Source of the DNA: Pegea sp. RAD2-039 | Taxonomy: Eukaryota; Chordata; Thaliacea; Salpida; Salpidae | NCBI GenBank assembly: GCA_034620365.1 | Contig: JAQGEQ010000179.1 | Coordinates: 806,001 to 870,000 of the forward strand | Direction of reading: 5' to 3' | Length of the DNA stretch: 64,000 bases | In this document: positions 11,821 through 22,506 of the stretch, piece after piece | Numbering within the stretch: position 1 is the first letter of the stretch | Layout of the letters: every line of letters begins with the position of its first letter | Position numbers and translations under genes: made by a program | The notes under the pieces: model-generated | Seen by the model: the letters and a program-made list of their open reading frames with translations, nothing else | Told to the model about the DNA's origin: nothing | Database searches by the model: none

Positions 11821-12320
11821 TAAAAGTTCTATTTTTCTAAAATTGGATTTTTATTAACACAATCAAGCAATCAGTTGAATTTGATGATTAATTGTCGATT
11901 TTTCGGTAAATAAATCAAAGAATTTTACAAAAACTTTTGTACTTTTATTATATTCAGATTGATTATTGACCTGGTTTAAACAGCCAATTAAATATTCAAC
12001 TTATAAATTCAAATAAGGTATTTAAAGCAACCAAAAAATAAGACAAACCAAATAGTGATAAATCTATGTTTGTAAATAGTTTAAAACTAAAAATTTAAAC
12101 TTTAATATCTTTCAGTTATTTCTTGTTACGAAACTTTTTGTTGGAATATTTTAGAAATTGTTAACTAAATAAAAAACATCATTGAAGCAAGATAGCAAAT
12201 AACTTTACAAATCTATTAATTCATTAAAGAGCTTTTAGTTGTAAACTGAATATTATGAATTGCCATAAACTTTTAAAGTTTCAGTAGCTAAACTTGGTAC
12301 AAAGCTATTATGTTTAAATA
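11821..12320 (+). repeat. 3' flank block, copy 2 (gene D)
   Basis: Copy of 7323-7832. Its right end at 12320 is the edge of the duplication and lies two codons inside the reading frame of the opposing - strand gene. Confidence 0.88.
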
Positions 12321-13269
12321 AGTTGATCTTCTTCAATTAAAAGAGGAGTCAAAATTGGAGGGTTTATTTTTGCTGTTCGTAATACAAAAAGCTTAGTGAA
12401 TTCGTTGATATGTTATTGAAATTCAACTTGTATCATTATTTATTCGATTTTTTATAAATACAAAACCTTAATAACTTACTTTGTCTTAACATTTTCATCT
12501 TATGCTTGCTGTAAGACCATTTTGAATCAATATAGATCCAACTTTCATCACTAAAATTCGTCCATATAGATCTCACACGGACTAAAACTGATTAAAACGT
12601 TTAGCCAGTGATTAACAAATCGAAACAGATTATTAAAAGTTTAACTTACTTGTAGCTAAACTTATTGTTAGTTCACATGTGAAAGGTAGTTTATCAACAT
12701 TTATTGGACTACACTTACAGTTTTTCCACTTGTCTCTACGTTTAAATCTGCAAGTAAAAGATACTAAACAAAAATTAAAACCCCTCAATTAATAAATAGT
12801 TACAAACTTTGATCTTAAGTGTTACCTAAAATCTATAAATCAAAATTGTGTTTCAAAATAATTACATTTTATTGATAGTTTTGTGAAATTAATAAATTTA
12901 TAAGGTTTTTCTTTTTCTTTTAGTTATTTATGACTTTAATTATTCATTCTGCATGTATAAGATGTAGTCTTTAACACTTATTTTACAAGTATTCGACTTA
13001 CGTATACTGAACTTCATAAGTTGGTTGCTGTAGAGGCCAGTTGGTGTTTGGTTCAACTGAGAGATAAGTATGAAAATCTACCGACCAACATTTCATATTT
13101 TTAGATCCTTGAAAAACATATTATGAATTAATGTTGGTTGAATATATTTATTATTTGCAAAAACAAATAAACAAAATAATCATCACTAACCTGGAAGTAA
13201 ATTTTTCGTAGTAGCATGTATTATTAAACTGAAATTTACAAGAACTAAAAAAGCCAATTTGTTACTCAT
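12314..13269 (-). CDS. Class II cytokine receptor / tissue factor-like secreted protein, one FN3 module
   Basis: Exons in coding order: 13269-13191, 13107-13002, 12747-12650, 12587-12480, 12372-12314; every join keeps phase (1, 2, 1, 1) and gives about 149 residues. Residues 1-20 are a signal peptide (core LAFLVLVNFSLII). Then come KCWSVDFHTYLS and YEVQYT, a stretch with WKNCKCSP and PFTCELT, then LVRVRSIWTN and a domain end TKINPP. This order (xxxF-x-x-x-LSxxP, YxVQY, W-K-x-C-x-C, x-C-x-L-T, VRV, T-K-I-x-PP) is that of the first fibronectin III domain of CRF2 receptors and tissue factor. The second domain, membrane segment and tail are missing: the frame stops after PPILTPLLIEEDQLI. The stop codon lies in DNA duplicated from behind gene C. 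The call is inferred from motif order alone, without a search. It could be a soluble decoy, a binding protein or a truncated gene. Confidence 0.6.
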
Positions 13270-14120
13270 ATTACTTAAAAGAGTTAAAACAAGGGAAGAA
13301 GATCAAAGAATGTCTAAGATGAAGATTTTTATATAAAAAATTGAAATGGTGAAATTATTAGAAACTGTTTATGACTTACTTATGATCTAAAATTGTAGTT
13401 TAAAGGACCTATATATTTAATCGTTTCATAAAGAGAAAAATTGGGTTTTTTAAAGTAACTAAAATTTTATTTTAGATGTGAAAATAGATAATTATTATTA
13501 TTTGTGTGAAACATACATTAAATTTTCTTTTAATCTCTTTTTTTTCTTCTATTATTTAAAGATTTAATTTTCTTTATAAAGGAAACAACTTTCTTTATTA
13601 CAATTAGAAATTAAGTTTAATAATCAATAAGATATGAATGTGGCAACAAAATAAATTGAAATTCTTGTTCTGATTATTGCTAGCACATTTTTGATCCTTG
13701 TATTTAGTGAAAACAGAAAATGTGATATTCAAAAACATCTCAGCATACGAAATCATCAGATTCGATCTCGAGTTGGAATCGTCAAATTGCAGGTTGTTAA
13801 AAAGATATGTGTAAAAAAATAAATCATTTTCTAATAATCTAGGTTGATAATATCAAACTGAAAAGTATTGGAAAGTTCTCCTTGCTTTACTTTTATATGC
13901 TAATTTTCTGATTTTTATATAGAGTAAAATAGATAAAGAAAAATCGTTTAATATTTATTTTTAAAGAAGAATGGAAAAACATCTCTATTGAAATTCATTG
14001 ATATTCGAATTTGAAGCACAAAGCTTCCAAAAAATACTTGTTTGAAGAGCTTTGAGAAGCAATCATTTGGATAATGATCAACTACTGAACAAATTATCAT
14101 TTATAAGTATATAAATCGGC
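13270..14120. other. Intergenic, no clear gene
   Basis: AT-rich. A 46-codon open stretch at 13655-13792 with a hydrophobic start was examined and rejected because it has neither an ATG nor a splice acceptor. Confidence 0.4.
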
Positions 14121-14124
14121 CGAG

Positions 14125-14262
14125 ACCAGCCATGCGGGTGTACTTTAAGTGATGATATTAAACATAAAGCAAGACACAGTGAAATGCAAAAGTCTGCAAA
14201 AGAGCACTTTTTGCTAACACACATTCTCCCAAACAATACCTATTATATATAAATTGGAAATA
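14125..14262 (-). mobile_element. Fused tails of LINE-A and a SINE
   Basis: 14125-14190 resembles the ends of the LINE-A copies at 46350-46410 and 58410-58475 (shared ACACAGTGAAATGCAAAA). 14195-14262 resembles the SINE tail at 27815-27885 (GCTAACACACATTCTC, then ACCTATTATATA). Both are - strand. This looks like a nested or chimeric insertion. Confidence 0.55.
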
Positions 14263-14365
14263 TAGAAAGAAAAATATGTAGCACATGGTATTTCAGTAGC
14301 CCCCAAAAGATATAACAAGAAAAACATTTACATAGAATGTTTAGGATATGAAAAAGAAAAAAAAA

Positions 14366-14557
14366 TTACAGTTTATAAATAACAATATTGGCAATATTAT
14401 AACGGTTCAACTTCTGCTTGAACAACACGAGTGATTCTGACATGACAATGTCTGATGGCAGTTGGTTCCAAGTACTAATTGTGCGGTATGAGAAAAAATT
14501 TGCTCTGATTAACGTACCAGGTGATATGGAAACAACAACCGAAGCATTTGCGATCAC
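14366..14557 (-). mobile_element. C-terminal end of a non-LTR reverse transcriptase (relic)
   Basis: The - strand translation contains RTISTWNQLPSDIV followed by a Phe-Lys-x-x-Leu-Asn-Arg stretch. That is the usual C-terminus of jockey/CR1-type LINE proteins (W-N-x-LP, then FK-x-x-L). Only about 60 residues are left. A + strand frame here rich in Thr-Thr is the antisense shadow. Confidence 0.65.
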
Positions 14558-14657
14558 ACCACCAGCAACTGAGCCAACAACAACTAAAGCAACAGCAGAG
14601 CTAATAATTGAAGTTACAAGAAAAAGGGTTGAATTTAGATTGACTATTGCGAGCTAA

Positions 14658-17600
14658 ACTTAAATTGTTTTTAAGAAAATTAAACTGATCTAGAAAATAG
14701 TTTTAAACTTTCAGTTCATATACTCTTTTTGCAAAAAAAGCTTGCTACTAATAAAAAATACAGTTTTTATATAGGAAAAAAGATTTTAAACATTTTATTG
14801 TATAGCATTTCGTAAAATTAAAGAAAATTTATTATCTTACAATACAATTTAATTTATATTATTATTGTATAAGTCATAAATATTGTTAATATGAAATTTG
14901 TTATATTTATATATTTACAGCATTAAAGAGTAACCATTTAATATGCAATTGCAATATTTTTTTAAAGTTGGATGTTTAGTTACTCATTGTCTACCACTTT
15001 ATGACTCCACTTGTATCACAGTTAAAGTCGGCGCATCACTTTTAAAACTAATTTGACTCTAAATGACATAATTGGCTTTATAAATATATATTTTATAAGT
15101 TGATGTTATTTGTAATTAAAGTAAATGTTCTATAAAAATATATCAATATATTTTCACATGTTACAAATAAAAACAATTTTTACAGATTTGCGAAGATATG
15201 GAATTTATGAAAGTACATGTCTCAGAAATGTTATTCAGTAAAAAAGACTGTGGCACCATTTGTGGTTTTGTATCATTCATAGTATAGTTTCAATGATAAG
15301 AAATTTTTAAATAAAGTATAGGAAGTTTTCAACTACTAAAGAGTGTCGATATTTATGTCTAAAGCTAATTTCTTGACGATTACTTTTAAAAGTAAACTAA
15401 TAATTTGACTCGGCTACAAAATCAAAATTATAAAAACTAATAATAAGTTATTAAATGTTTTGCTAAGTTATAAGATTCCGATTTTAGCTGTAACTAGAAA
15501 TTTGCGAGCGTTTGTTTGAAATCAAACAAAAGTTTCAAACTAAAAAAATTGTAAGTATTTTAAATTAAATCTGATTATGAGAAATCTTAATCAAAATGTT
15601 AACTAAAAACATTAACATAAAATTATACAATAAATAAATTAATAGGTTAGTGGCACAAATTTTAAGAATTAACTAGCGACAACAAAGTCTAGATTGATAA
15701 TTGACATGAAAGAATTATTAAAAGCAAATTTACCAAAATACGAATAGGAACAGAAAATATAAAAGACGTAGAGTATGAAAAAGCAAAATGATTGAGGCTG
15801 TTACTACTTAAAGAGTATTTTGTTAAAGTTGATACTTCACTGGAAGCTTGATAATTTCTCTGGCATAAGAGATATGTAATGATCTGAAAACCTTTTATTC
15901 GTAAAGACACATTAAGTTAACTTTGCACTTTATGAACCACCTCATACATACACTAAACAAAGATGACTTCATATAAATGATAATCAAATAATGTTAATGT
16001 ACTTAGCTATTCCAACTTTAGACCTACGATCTTATACATCTTCTTTATTGCGTCCATATAATATTCTTATAAAGAGTTCGTTATGGTTAAAAATGTCCAA
16101 ATCTTTTTTAGCTAAATATTCTATGAGAGATTTTATAAGTTAATTTCTTAACTCTTTTCTGTTTGTTTTAAACAACTATTTTATAGTTATTAATAAAAAT
16201 TATTAAATCTTTTGGTGTAATCTGTAGTATACTTGTAAATAATTTTCTATTAAATAAAAGTACCATTAAGTTTCAATGAGATTGAGATGTGATATACAAT
16301 TTGATTTTTATCTTTTTACACTTTGTACTTATATTATACGTATATTAATACTTTTATTTACTTTTTTTCATACACCTAACCTTACAGTCTTGGTTGAAAA
16401 AAGTTTATCTATTAGTTTATGTTTTACAAACATTTTTCAGATGAAATAATTTTTTTTTTTGAGTATCTTATCATGTATTTTTAATAGAAGTTTTAATAAC
16501 TCACTTTAATTTTTTTTATTCGTTGTATGAATAAATAATATCGATGTAAATTAAAATTTATAATTGTAGTGCCTAGAACATGTATAGAAAATTTCAGTTT
16601 TAATAATCAAAATGTTTAAATATAAATTTAATGTTTGAAAAAAGTAATGAAATTTGTCAACTATTTTGTATATCCAAGATCTGAATTTGATAGATTCTAC
16701 TTTATAATCATTTATTTGATGAAATAACATTACAAGATAAAAAAAATAAGGCTCTTATTGCAAACACAGCACAAACTGACTGTATAGATATAAAAATATT
16801 TTCAAGTTTACTTACACTTAGGATGAATTTTAATTGCTTCTAATTTAAAAGCTTCTAATTTATTAAACCTCAAAATCTTTCATAAATAACAGTTAAATTT
16901 ATCTTTAAAAAACTTTATAAATTGTTTATCACTCCTTGAACATTTAACAATTTGAACTGATTTGTTTGTTATTAAACTTTGTAAATGTAAAAGAGTTTTC
17001 AAACTTTATCAATTTCAAAGCACTAAATTTTCAATTTCTATGACATTTAAGATTAACAATAAACTGAAAGAATAAAGTTCTACTAATGAAAATAGAAAGT
17101 ATTAACAGATTTTAAAGAAATAACTTTTACTTGTAGCTTTAAGGTTATAGTAAGATGTCGAAACTAAGATAACATACTTTATATATTTCATAAATACTCT
17201 TTGTATTTGAACTTCTGTAGTTCACCAACCAAGGCCATTATAATTATATTGTTAACTTACAATCGTTAAATAAACAGGAAAATCTATCTAAAATCAAATA
17301 GACTGTTGGATGTTTTAAAAACAGATTAGTTTTGGATTCATTAAATAACCAAGTAGCTTACATCTCAAGTCTATTGAAGCTGTAATTATTGAATTTATTT
17401 AAATAAGTAAAAAAGTGATGAAATGATAGATGGGACATCTGGGGTATTTAATTGTTCATAGCGAATGTTGTAGAGAAAAAATCTACCAAAAGTTTAAAGA
17501 AAAAAGTTTATATTAGGATATAATAGATAAATTATTTTTTACAGTATATACTTTTTTTGAAAAACAGTTTATAATCTAAAAGATAAAATTCTTAGTTTAT

Positions 17601-18039
17601 ATACAAAACTCATAATTTTCAAAAGAAATCTTAAAAACTCAAATTATATAATGAATTCTTGACCACAGTAATAAATACAATGCGCTTTATTAAAGAACTC
17701 ACAATAAGCATTGGAAAATTGTTAGTTTATTTTTTGTATTTTTATAATCACAAAATTTTACTAAGTCATAAATTTTTTGCTGTAGAAGCAGAAAATAAAA
17801 ATTCAATGATACAAAAAAGTATATTTCACCAAATAGAGTTTTTTAATCAACATCTCTTGTACAAATAGAATAGAAAATGTTATACAAGTTATTTTGAACA
17901 TCTAAATATATTTAAGATAAATAGTTTTCAACAATTGGTAAGTTTTGCCTTTTTAGTATTTTAATAAAGACATTAGTACTTTATAATCTACCTGTATTTT
18001 TAGTAGAGTTACTTTTGTTTAAAATTCAATTTTCGTGAG
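14658..18039. other. Gene-poor intergenic DNA
   Basis: No gene could be supported. It contains one copy of a dispersed repeat (15347-15552). A short acceptor-like site followed by 34 open codons near 15186 was not convincing. The rest is AT-rich. Confidence 0.45.
15347..15552 (+). repeat. Dispersed repeat of about 205 bp, copy 1
   Basis: Matches 45303-45512 in the same orientation over about 205 bp, including GACGATTACTTTTAAAAGTA and GTTTGAAATCAAACAAAAGT. The GTTTGAAATCAAAC part contains an inverted repeat (TTTGA..TCAAA). Family unknown; no coding signal. Confidence 0.75.
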
Positions 18040-18693
18040 ATGAAAAGGAGACTGGAAGATGAAGATTTTTCAAAGTACCAAGAAAATTGGATGTGTTCCA
18101 TTGGACCTGCTCCATTAAGTGACCTCTATCCATGTTTCTTGTGTGAGAAAATTCTTTTGTCGTCTGTAGACCTAAGAACACATTTAGATGAACATAGCTC
18201 TCCACAATCTAGTTTACTGAAAGATAACTCAGTTACAACTGCCATCTCTCCACATTTACCATCGCCAAGCTTGAAAAAATTCTATTGTGACTTTTGTGGA
18301 CAACCGTTTGAAAACATTTCTGATTTAAGGATTCACCAGATTCGGCATTTTGGTGAAGAAAAATACAAATGTCTGGTTTGTTTGAAATTATTCTCAAGCA
18401 AGGCAGGTCTTCATCGTCACCAAAAGGTTCATAATAAAGAAAAATCGTTTTTATGTACAAGATGCCCTAAAATATTTACAAATAGAAAATCTCTACAGTT
18501 CCATCTCATGGCACATGATGGTAAAAGACCTCACATGTGTAGCATTTGTCAGCAACCTTTTACTCAGCAAGCATCACTTCGTAAACACCAAGAAATTCAT
18601 ACGGGTATTTGTAATTTCAAATGTTTGCTATGTAATGCTAGCTTTCGACAGCAAAGACGTTTAATTAACCACCATAAATTGGCTCACAAATAA
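18040..18693 (+). CDS. Six-finger C2H2 zinc-finger protein
   Basis: A single open frame of 217 codons beginning at an ATG after a TTTAAAATTC-type leader. The N-terminal 30 residues are charged and have no recognised domain. Six C2H2 fingers follow at about residues 32-52, 82-102, 110-130, 138-158, 166-186 and 194-215, each with C-x2-C-x12-H-x3-4-H. The linkers are only loosely like TGEKP, e.g. HTGICNFK before the last finger. Finger 1 is separated from the other five by a 30-residue Ser-rich spacer. It probably binds DNA in the nucleus, but the target is unknown and no orthologue is recognised. An upstream noncoding exon is possible. AATAAA lies at about 18811. Confidence 0.85.
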   Translation: MKRRLEDEDFSKYQENWMCSIGPAPLSDLYPCFLCEKILLSSVDLRTHLDEHSSPQSSLLKDNSVTTAISPHLPSPSLKKFYCDFCGQPFENISDLRIHQIRHFGEEKYKCLVCLKLFSSKAGLHRHQKVHNKEKSFLCTRCPKIFTNRKSLQFHLMAHDGKRPHMCSICQQPFTQQASLRKHQEIHTGICNFKCLLCNASFRQQRRLINHHKLAHK

Positions 18694-19489
18694 ATACCTT
18701 AACATTGTACTCAGTTTTGTTTTCGAGTGTTTATTAAAAAACATTTCTTTGAAATCTGTTAATACACTCCAGTACAATTTCCTTTAATTGTTATTTTTTA
18801 TAACATTTAAAATAAATTCTAGTTTTACTGTTTTGAGATTGTTAAAGTTTGTAAACTCTGTTAATGAATGTGACTAAAGTTTATTGTTACAAAGTTAAAG
18901 AAAAAAATTAAAATAGAATTTCAAATCTCTTTTTGATTTGATAAACAATATCATTTAAGTTACAAGGAAACAATTATATGGTTAAATATCTTTTTTATTA
19001 ATTTTTTTTTGAAAAGTTATTAAAAGCTGCTTTTTCTATATCAAAAAGTTAGTTTTGATTTTATTTATAAAAACTTTGAAATCCTAAAGTAAAACTACAA
19101 AACTTTTAAGTAGTCACACTACACCTAAAAATATTCAATGATAAATGTGATAGATTTTAAGTTTATAGCAAAAACATTATTCTGCTGCATACATAAATGT
19201 TATTTTAAGGTAGTTTACCTATTTAAATATATTTGTGCAGTCTGCAATTGAGTTGTTCAGTGTTAGCTGTGATGTGTAATTTGTATTAGAATAAAGTTCT
19301 GTTAAAGAGTTATTTTCATTACAATTGATTATATTATACTTTTGGGTAAACTCTTGCCAGGTGTCTTGATTAGCTTTTGGAGTTTAGCAAAGTTGAAGGT
19401 TGTTTAGACAGTTGAAAGATTTTCTTCTATCAGAATATATTATTGATATACATTTTATACATATATTTGTTTATTTTAATCTATATGAA
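18694..19489. other. Intergenic, AT-rich
   Basis: 3' region of the zinc-finger gene, then AT-rich DNA. 19200-19489 may include the 5' part of the adjoining retroelement remnant, but no boundary could be fixed. Confidence 0.4.
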
Positions 19490-20465
19490 ACATAGGTGTT
19501 TTTTCAACATAAAAACAGATAAAGTGGTAAAGCCGAGTAAACCGTTCATAGACCGAATAGTCAGTCGGTAGCCATGGAGTGGGTCACTGGAAGAACACTT
19601 TGACCATTTCCTTAGACAGGTATGTGTTGAAAGGAACTGAAACTTTCGCAACTCCACAAGTGTACCAGTATTCAGTTGTCAAACAACAGTTGTTAGAATG
19701 ATTGCATGATAAAACGCCAACTAAAATAACTTTTCATCATTTACTTAGGATTGAAAAGATAAAAGTCAATCCCTAAAAGATATCCTTCTTTGTACCTTGT
19801 TACGTCTTGCCAAGGGGCTATGAGTTTAAAAGTGCCACGGCATCGGTAGACACAAATGGTAGGCAACGTACAGATGGTAGAGATCAGAGACTTATTCATA
19901 CATAGATTAGACTCATCAGAAATACGTTAACAGATGTTAAAGCATAAATATTTGACATTAAGCCTTACATCAAGCGGTGGCCCGCTTGGCCTTTCTCCCT
20001 TGAAACCCCTATTATTAATATTATAATCAAGCAATGGCACTTAATCATATCCAGCGGAACATAGCATCTTGGATGTTGCTGTACATAAAACAGTAAATTT
20101 CATGAACCTGCAGAGTGAGAAAAGTCACCAAGATTAGTAGCAACTACAAACGATCTGGAGTTGAGTGAAAATCAAATCTAGATGAGCTGATAACGATTGA
20201 TTTATATTCGGGAAATGTTTTTGAAGGTTAAAGAAGAATTAGCTATCATGCAGCGGGCAGAAGGATGTTTTAGAGTTGAATAGAAATTTAAAATTCATCT
20301 TCACCTGGGTTAGCAAATATAAAACTTGTAGAGATATACAGGATGCTGAGTGATTTAAGTATGATCAAAATAGAAGAAGCTGCCTGTAGAAAACACTAAT
20401 CAAGAGCTTTTCAACACTCGAGATATCCTTGCAGAATAAGATCGATGTAAGTTCTTCACCTTCTA
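19490..20465 (+). mobile_element. Ty3/gypsy-like gag relic
   Basis: Low-grade but extended similarity to 8270-9000: the gag segments 'accaaatagtccatcggc'/'accgaatagtcagtcggt' and 'cagtgaattcaatgaacct'/'cagtaaatttcatgaacct' occur in the same order. Every frame is interrupted by stops. It is older or faster-decayed than the copy at 7860-10049. Confidence 0.6.
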
Positions 20466-21040
20466 ATAAAATCTCCAGAATCAAAAACCGAATAGTTCAG
20501 TAAATCTTTAGTAAGGTCAAGTTATTTTTACTTTGTTTTATTGACCAGGTATTCGACTTTTAAACTACTTTTTGCGTCATTTGAACCACTTTAATTGGTT
20601 TATATTGCACTAGAAATTGTATGAATTATCAAAAACCCAAAATTGATCATTTGATAATATTTCAATAAATTAGTTTTAATGAACTTAGTTCAAATCTAAT
20701 TTTTTATAAACTGATCAGTAATTATGAAAGTAGTTAAGAAATATTTGTGATAAATAGTAATAAATCAATTATTTAAATGATTTTATACTTACTGATACAA
20801 AAACAAAACTAAAAATAAACTTTTGTATCAAAAGCAGATTAATAACTTTAAAGTTTATAGAAGAGAAAACAACAAACTTCATCCGGCGACTTTTATTTTC
20901 AAATCCCAATAAAAGTTTTTCAGAAAAATTATTAAAATCAAAAATTCAAGTTGAAAAACGAAATTTTTAATAAAATATTCCATACGAGCAAATACGAGAA
21001 TTTCTATTTGAATTTAAACTAAACTTCTAATATTCGGTAT
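20466..21040. other. Intergenic, 3' of NUP43
   Basis: AT-rich; nothing recognised. AATAAA-type sequence on the - strand close to the NUP43 stop would serve its polyadenylation. Confidence 0.4.
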
Positions 21041-22434
21041 TTACAACGATGCATCGCCATGCAACAAATAAATCGCGTTAGACTCGGTTGTGCATAACAC
21101 ATCAGATCCACAAATATCAATAGAGTTTATTGAAGGTCCTGTTTCACTAAAAACCTCTGTGATTTGAATAGGGACTTCATCACTTCCATCTGAAGTTAAG
21201 TTTGAAGAAGTATCTAATTTACGAGCTGTCCCATCACCAGAACAAGAAAACATCATATCTGGAGACTGTTTGTTGAAACAAACTTCCCAAACTGTGGAAT
21301 AAAAAGTCAAGAAGTTTACACACGTGTAAAGATTAGTGGTCACGTGATCAGCAGCCAATCAACTTACTGTCGTAATCATGAAGTTGAACTTTAGCAACAG
21401 CTCCTTTTTCTTGTCGAATATCAAAAAATGTCACACAACCATCAGCATCTCCAGTTGCTAACATGTGGTTTTTGGATGGATGGTGATCGAGTGAATAGAG
21501 AGCCACAGGTCTTTCGTTGGATAACATGACACGGCCAGAGTTTGTGGACCGTATGTCCCATACTCGTAAATGTCCAAAGCTGTTACAAGTACAAAGCTCG
21601 TTTGATGAGAACCATCTAACTGATGTTGTTGATGAGCTGTCTCCATTTACTAAAGGTACATTTGATTGGTTACAAAAATCATTTTTGAAATTCAGCAACT
21701 TACCTATTGAATGCAAAGGTCGTTCATACCCAATATGAATTATATGAATCGAACCATCTTCACCAACTGTAGCAATATCTGGTAGATTAGGATCACAACC
21801 AGTACAGCCACCGTGACTTGAATGAAGACTAGGCCAGGTGTACGTTTGTGAGAGCTTCTAAAAGAAAAGTATCAAGATTTTTTTGGAAGTTATTTTTAAC
21901 TTAAATTAGTATTTTTACCATAACTAGTCTTAAGCTACACGCATTGTGATTAGAAGTTAAAGATATTTATGTGTAGATACTTTACCTGATCTTTATCAAT
22001 TGTGAAATAGGAAACACAGCCGGAAGTTGAACCAACCAAAACGGAGTCTGCTTTCATAAATGATAAAGCAGCAACTCCTGTTATAAGGAAATTAACACGG
22101 ATGTTAACATCAAATTTATAAATCACCTTCCACTTTTACCGATGATAACTTGTTTGGAGTTTTTACATCACCATCTGATTCGATACTATCATTTACTTGA
22201 CTCTTCATATGACTTGTATCCCATAAACTAACTGTATCATCCTAAAAAAGTTCAAAAAAATTAAATTGATTCAAAAAATTGTTGTTTTGAAAAAATCAAT
22301 TTGTCATCATTGAAACTCACACGTTCTTCACAACTCCCAGTCACAAACAGATCAGATTGATCTAATGAAAAAGATATTGGCTTCCATCTGATCTTATTGA
22401 TTGTTTGAGACACATACGTCAGATGTTCTGTCAT
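21041..22434 (-). CDS. NUP43: Nucleoporin Nup43 (WD40 subunit of the Y complex)
   Basis: Exons in coding order: 22434-22321, 22241-22127, 22077-21986, 21857-21704, 21649-21368, 21291-21041; all phases agree, giving 335 residues (human about 380). Nup43 is a WD40 propeller peripheral to the Nup107-160 complex of the nuclear pore. Diagnostic pieces: N-terminal VSQTINKIRWKPISF, then LFVTGSCEE; VGSTSGCVSYF; DIATVGEDGSIH; LRVWDIRS; DHHPSKNHMLATGDADG followed by FFDIRQ; and a C-terminal INSIDICGSDVLC with TESNAIYLL. The donor of exon 2 was placed at GAAG/GTGATT because the earlier GGTAAAAG site would bring in a stop. The ATG lies only 72 bp after the SMG8 stop, with a TTTTTCAG acceptor between them. 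Confidence 0.9.
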
Positions 22435-22450
22435 ATTTTTAAAATTTTTG

Positions 22451-22466
22451 CTGAAAAAGATGAAAA
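22451..22466 (-). promoter_or_regulatory. Possible trans-splice acceptor before NUP43
   Basis: On the - strand a pyrimidine-rich run ending in CTTTTTCAG finishes at 22451, 16 bp before the NUP43 ATG and about 55 bp after the SMG8 stop. There is too little room for an independent promoter and first intron, so an acceptor used by spliced-leader trans-splicing would explain it. Inference only; a cis intron reaching back over SMG8 is the alternative. Confidence 0.4.
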
Positions 22467-22506
22467 AATTGAGAAACAAAATATAATTTAGATAAGGTCT
22501 TAAGAT

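Noticed and set aside
13655..13792. 46 open codons with a hydrophobic start, resembling an IL-17-like second exon
   Set aside because: A stop codon lies directly before it in frame, there is no ATG, and no splice acceptor precedes it. The likeness to exon 2 of the cytokines is only hydrophobicity.
14418..14657. Frame on the + strand rich in Thr, like a mucin stalk
   Set aside because: It is the complement of a LINE C-terminus on the - strand, which has a clear motif.
15186..15295. TTTTACAG followed by an open stretch with four Cys-like codons
   Set aside because: No upstream exon, no IL-17 or other family motif, and it ends after about 34 codons.
17659..17868. 69-codon frame upstream of the zinc-finger gene
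   Set aside because: AT-driven composition (Lys, Phe, Leu, Ile), no splice or family signal.
22140..22241. Earlier donor GGTAAAAG for NUP43 exon 2
   Set aside because: It makes the next exon read into a stop. The donor 13 bp further on keeps the WD40 frame.
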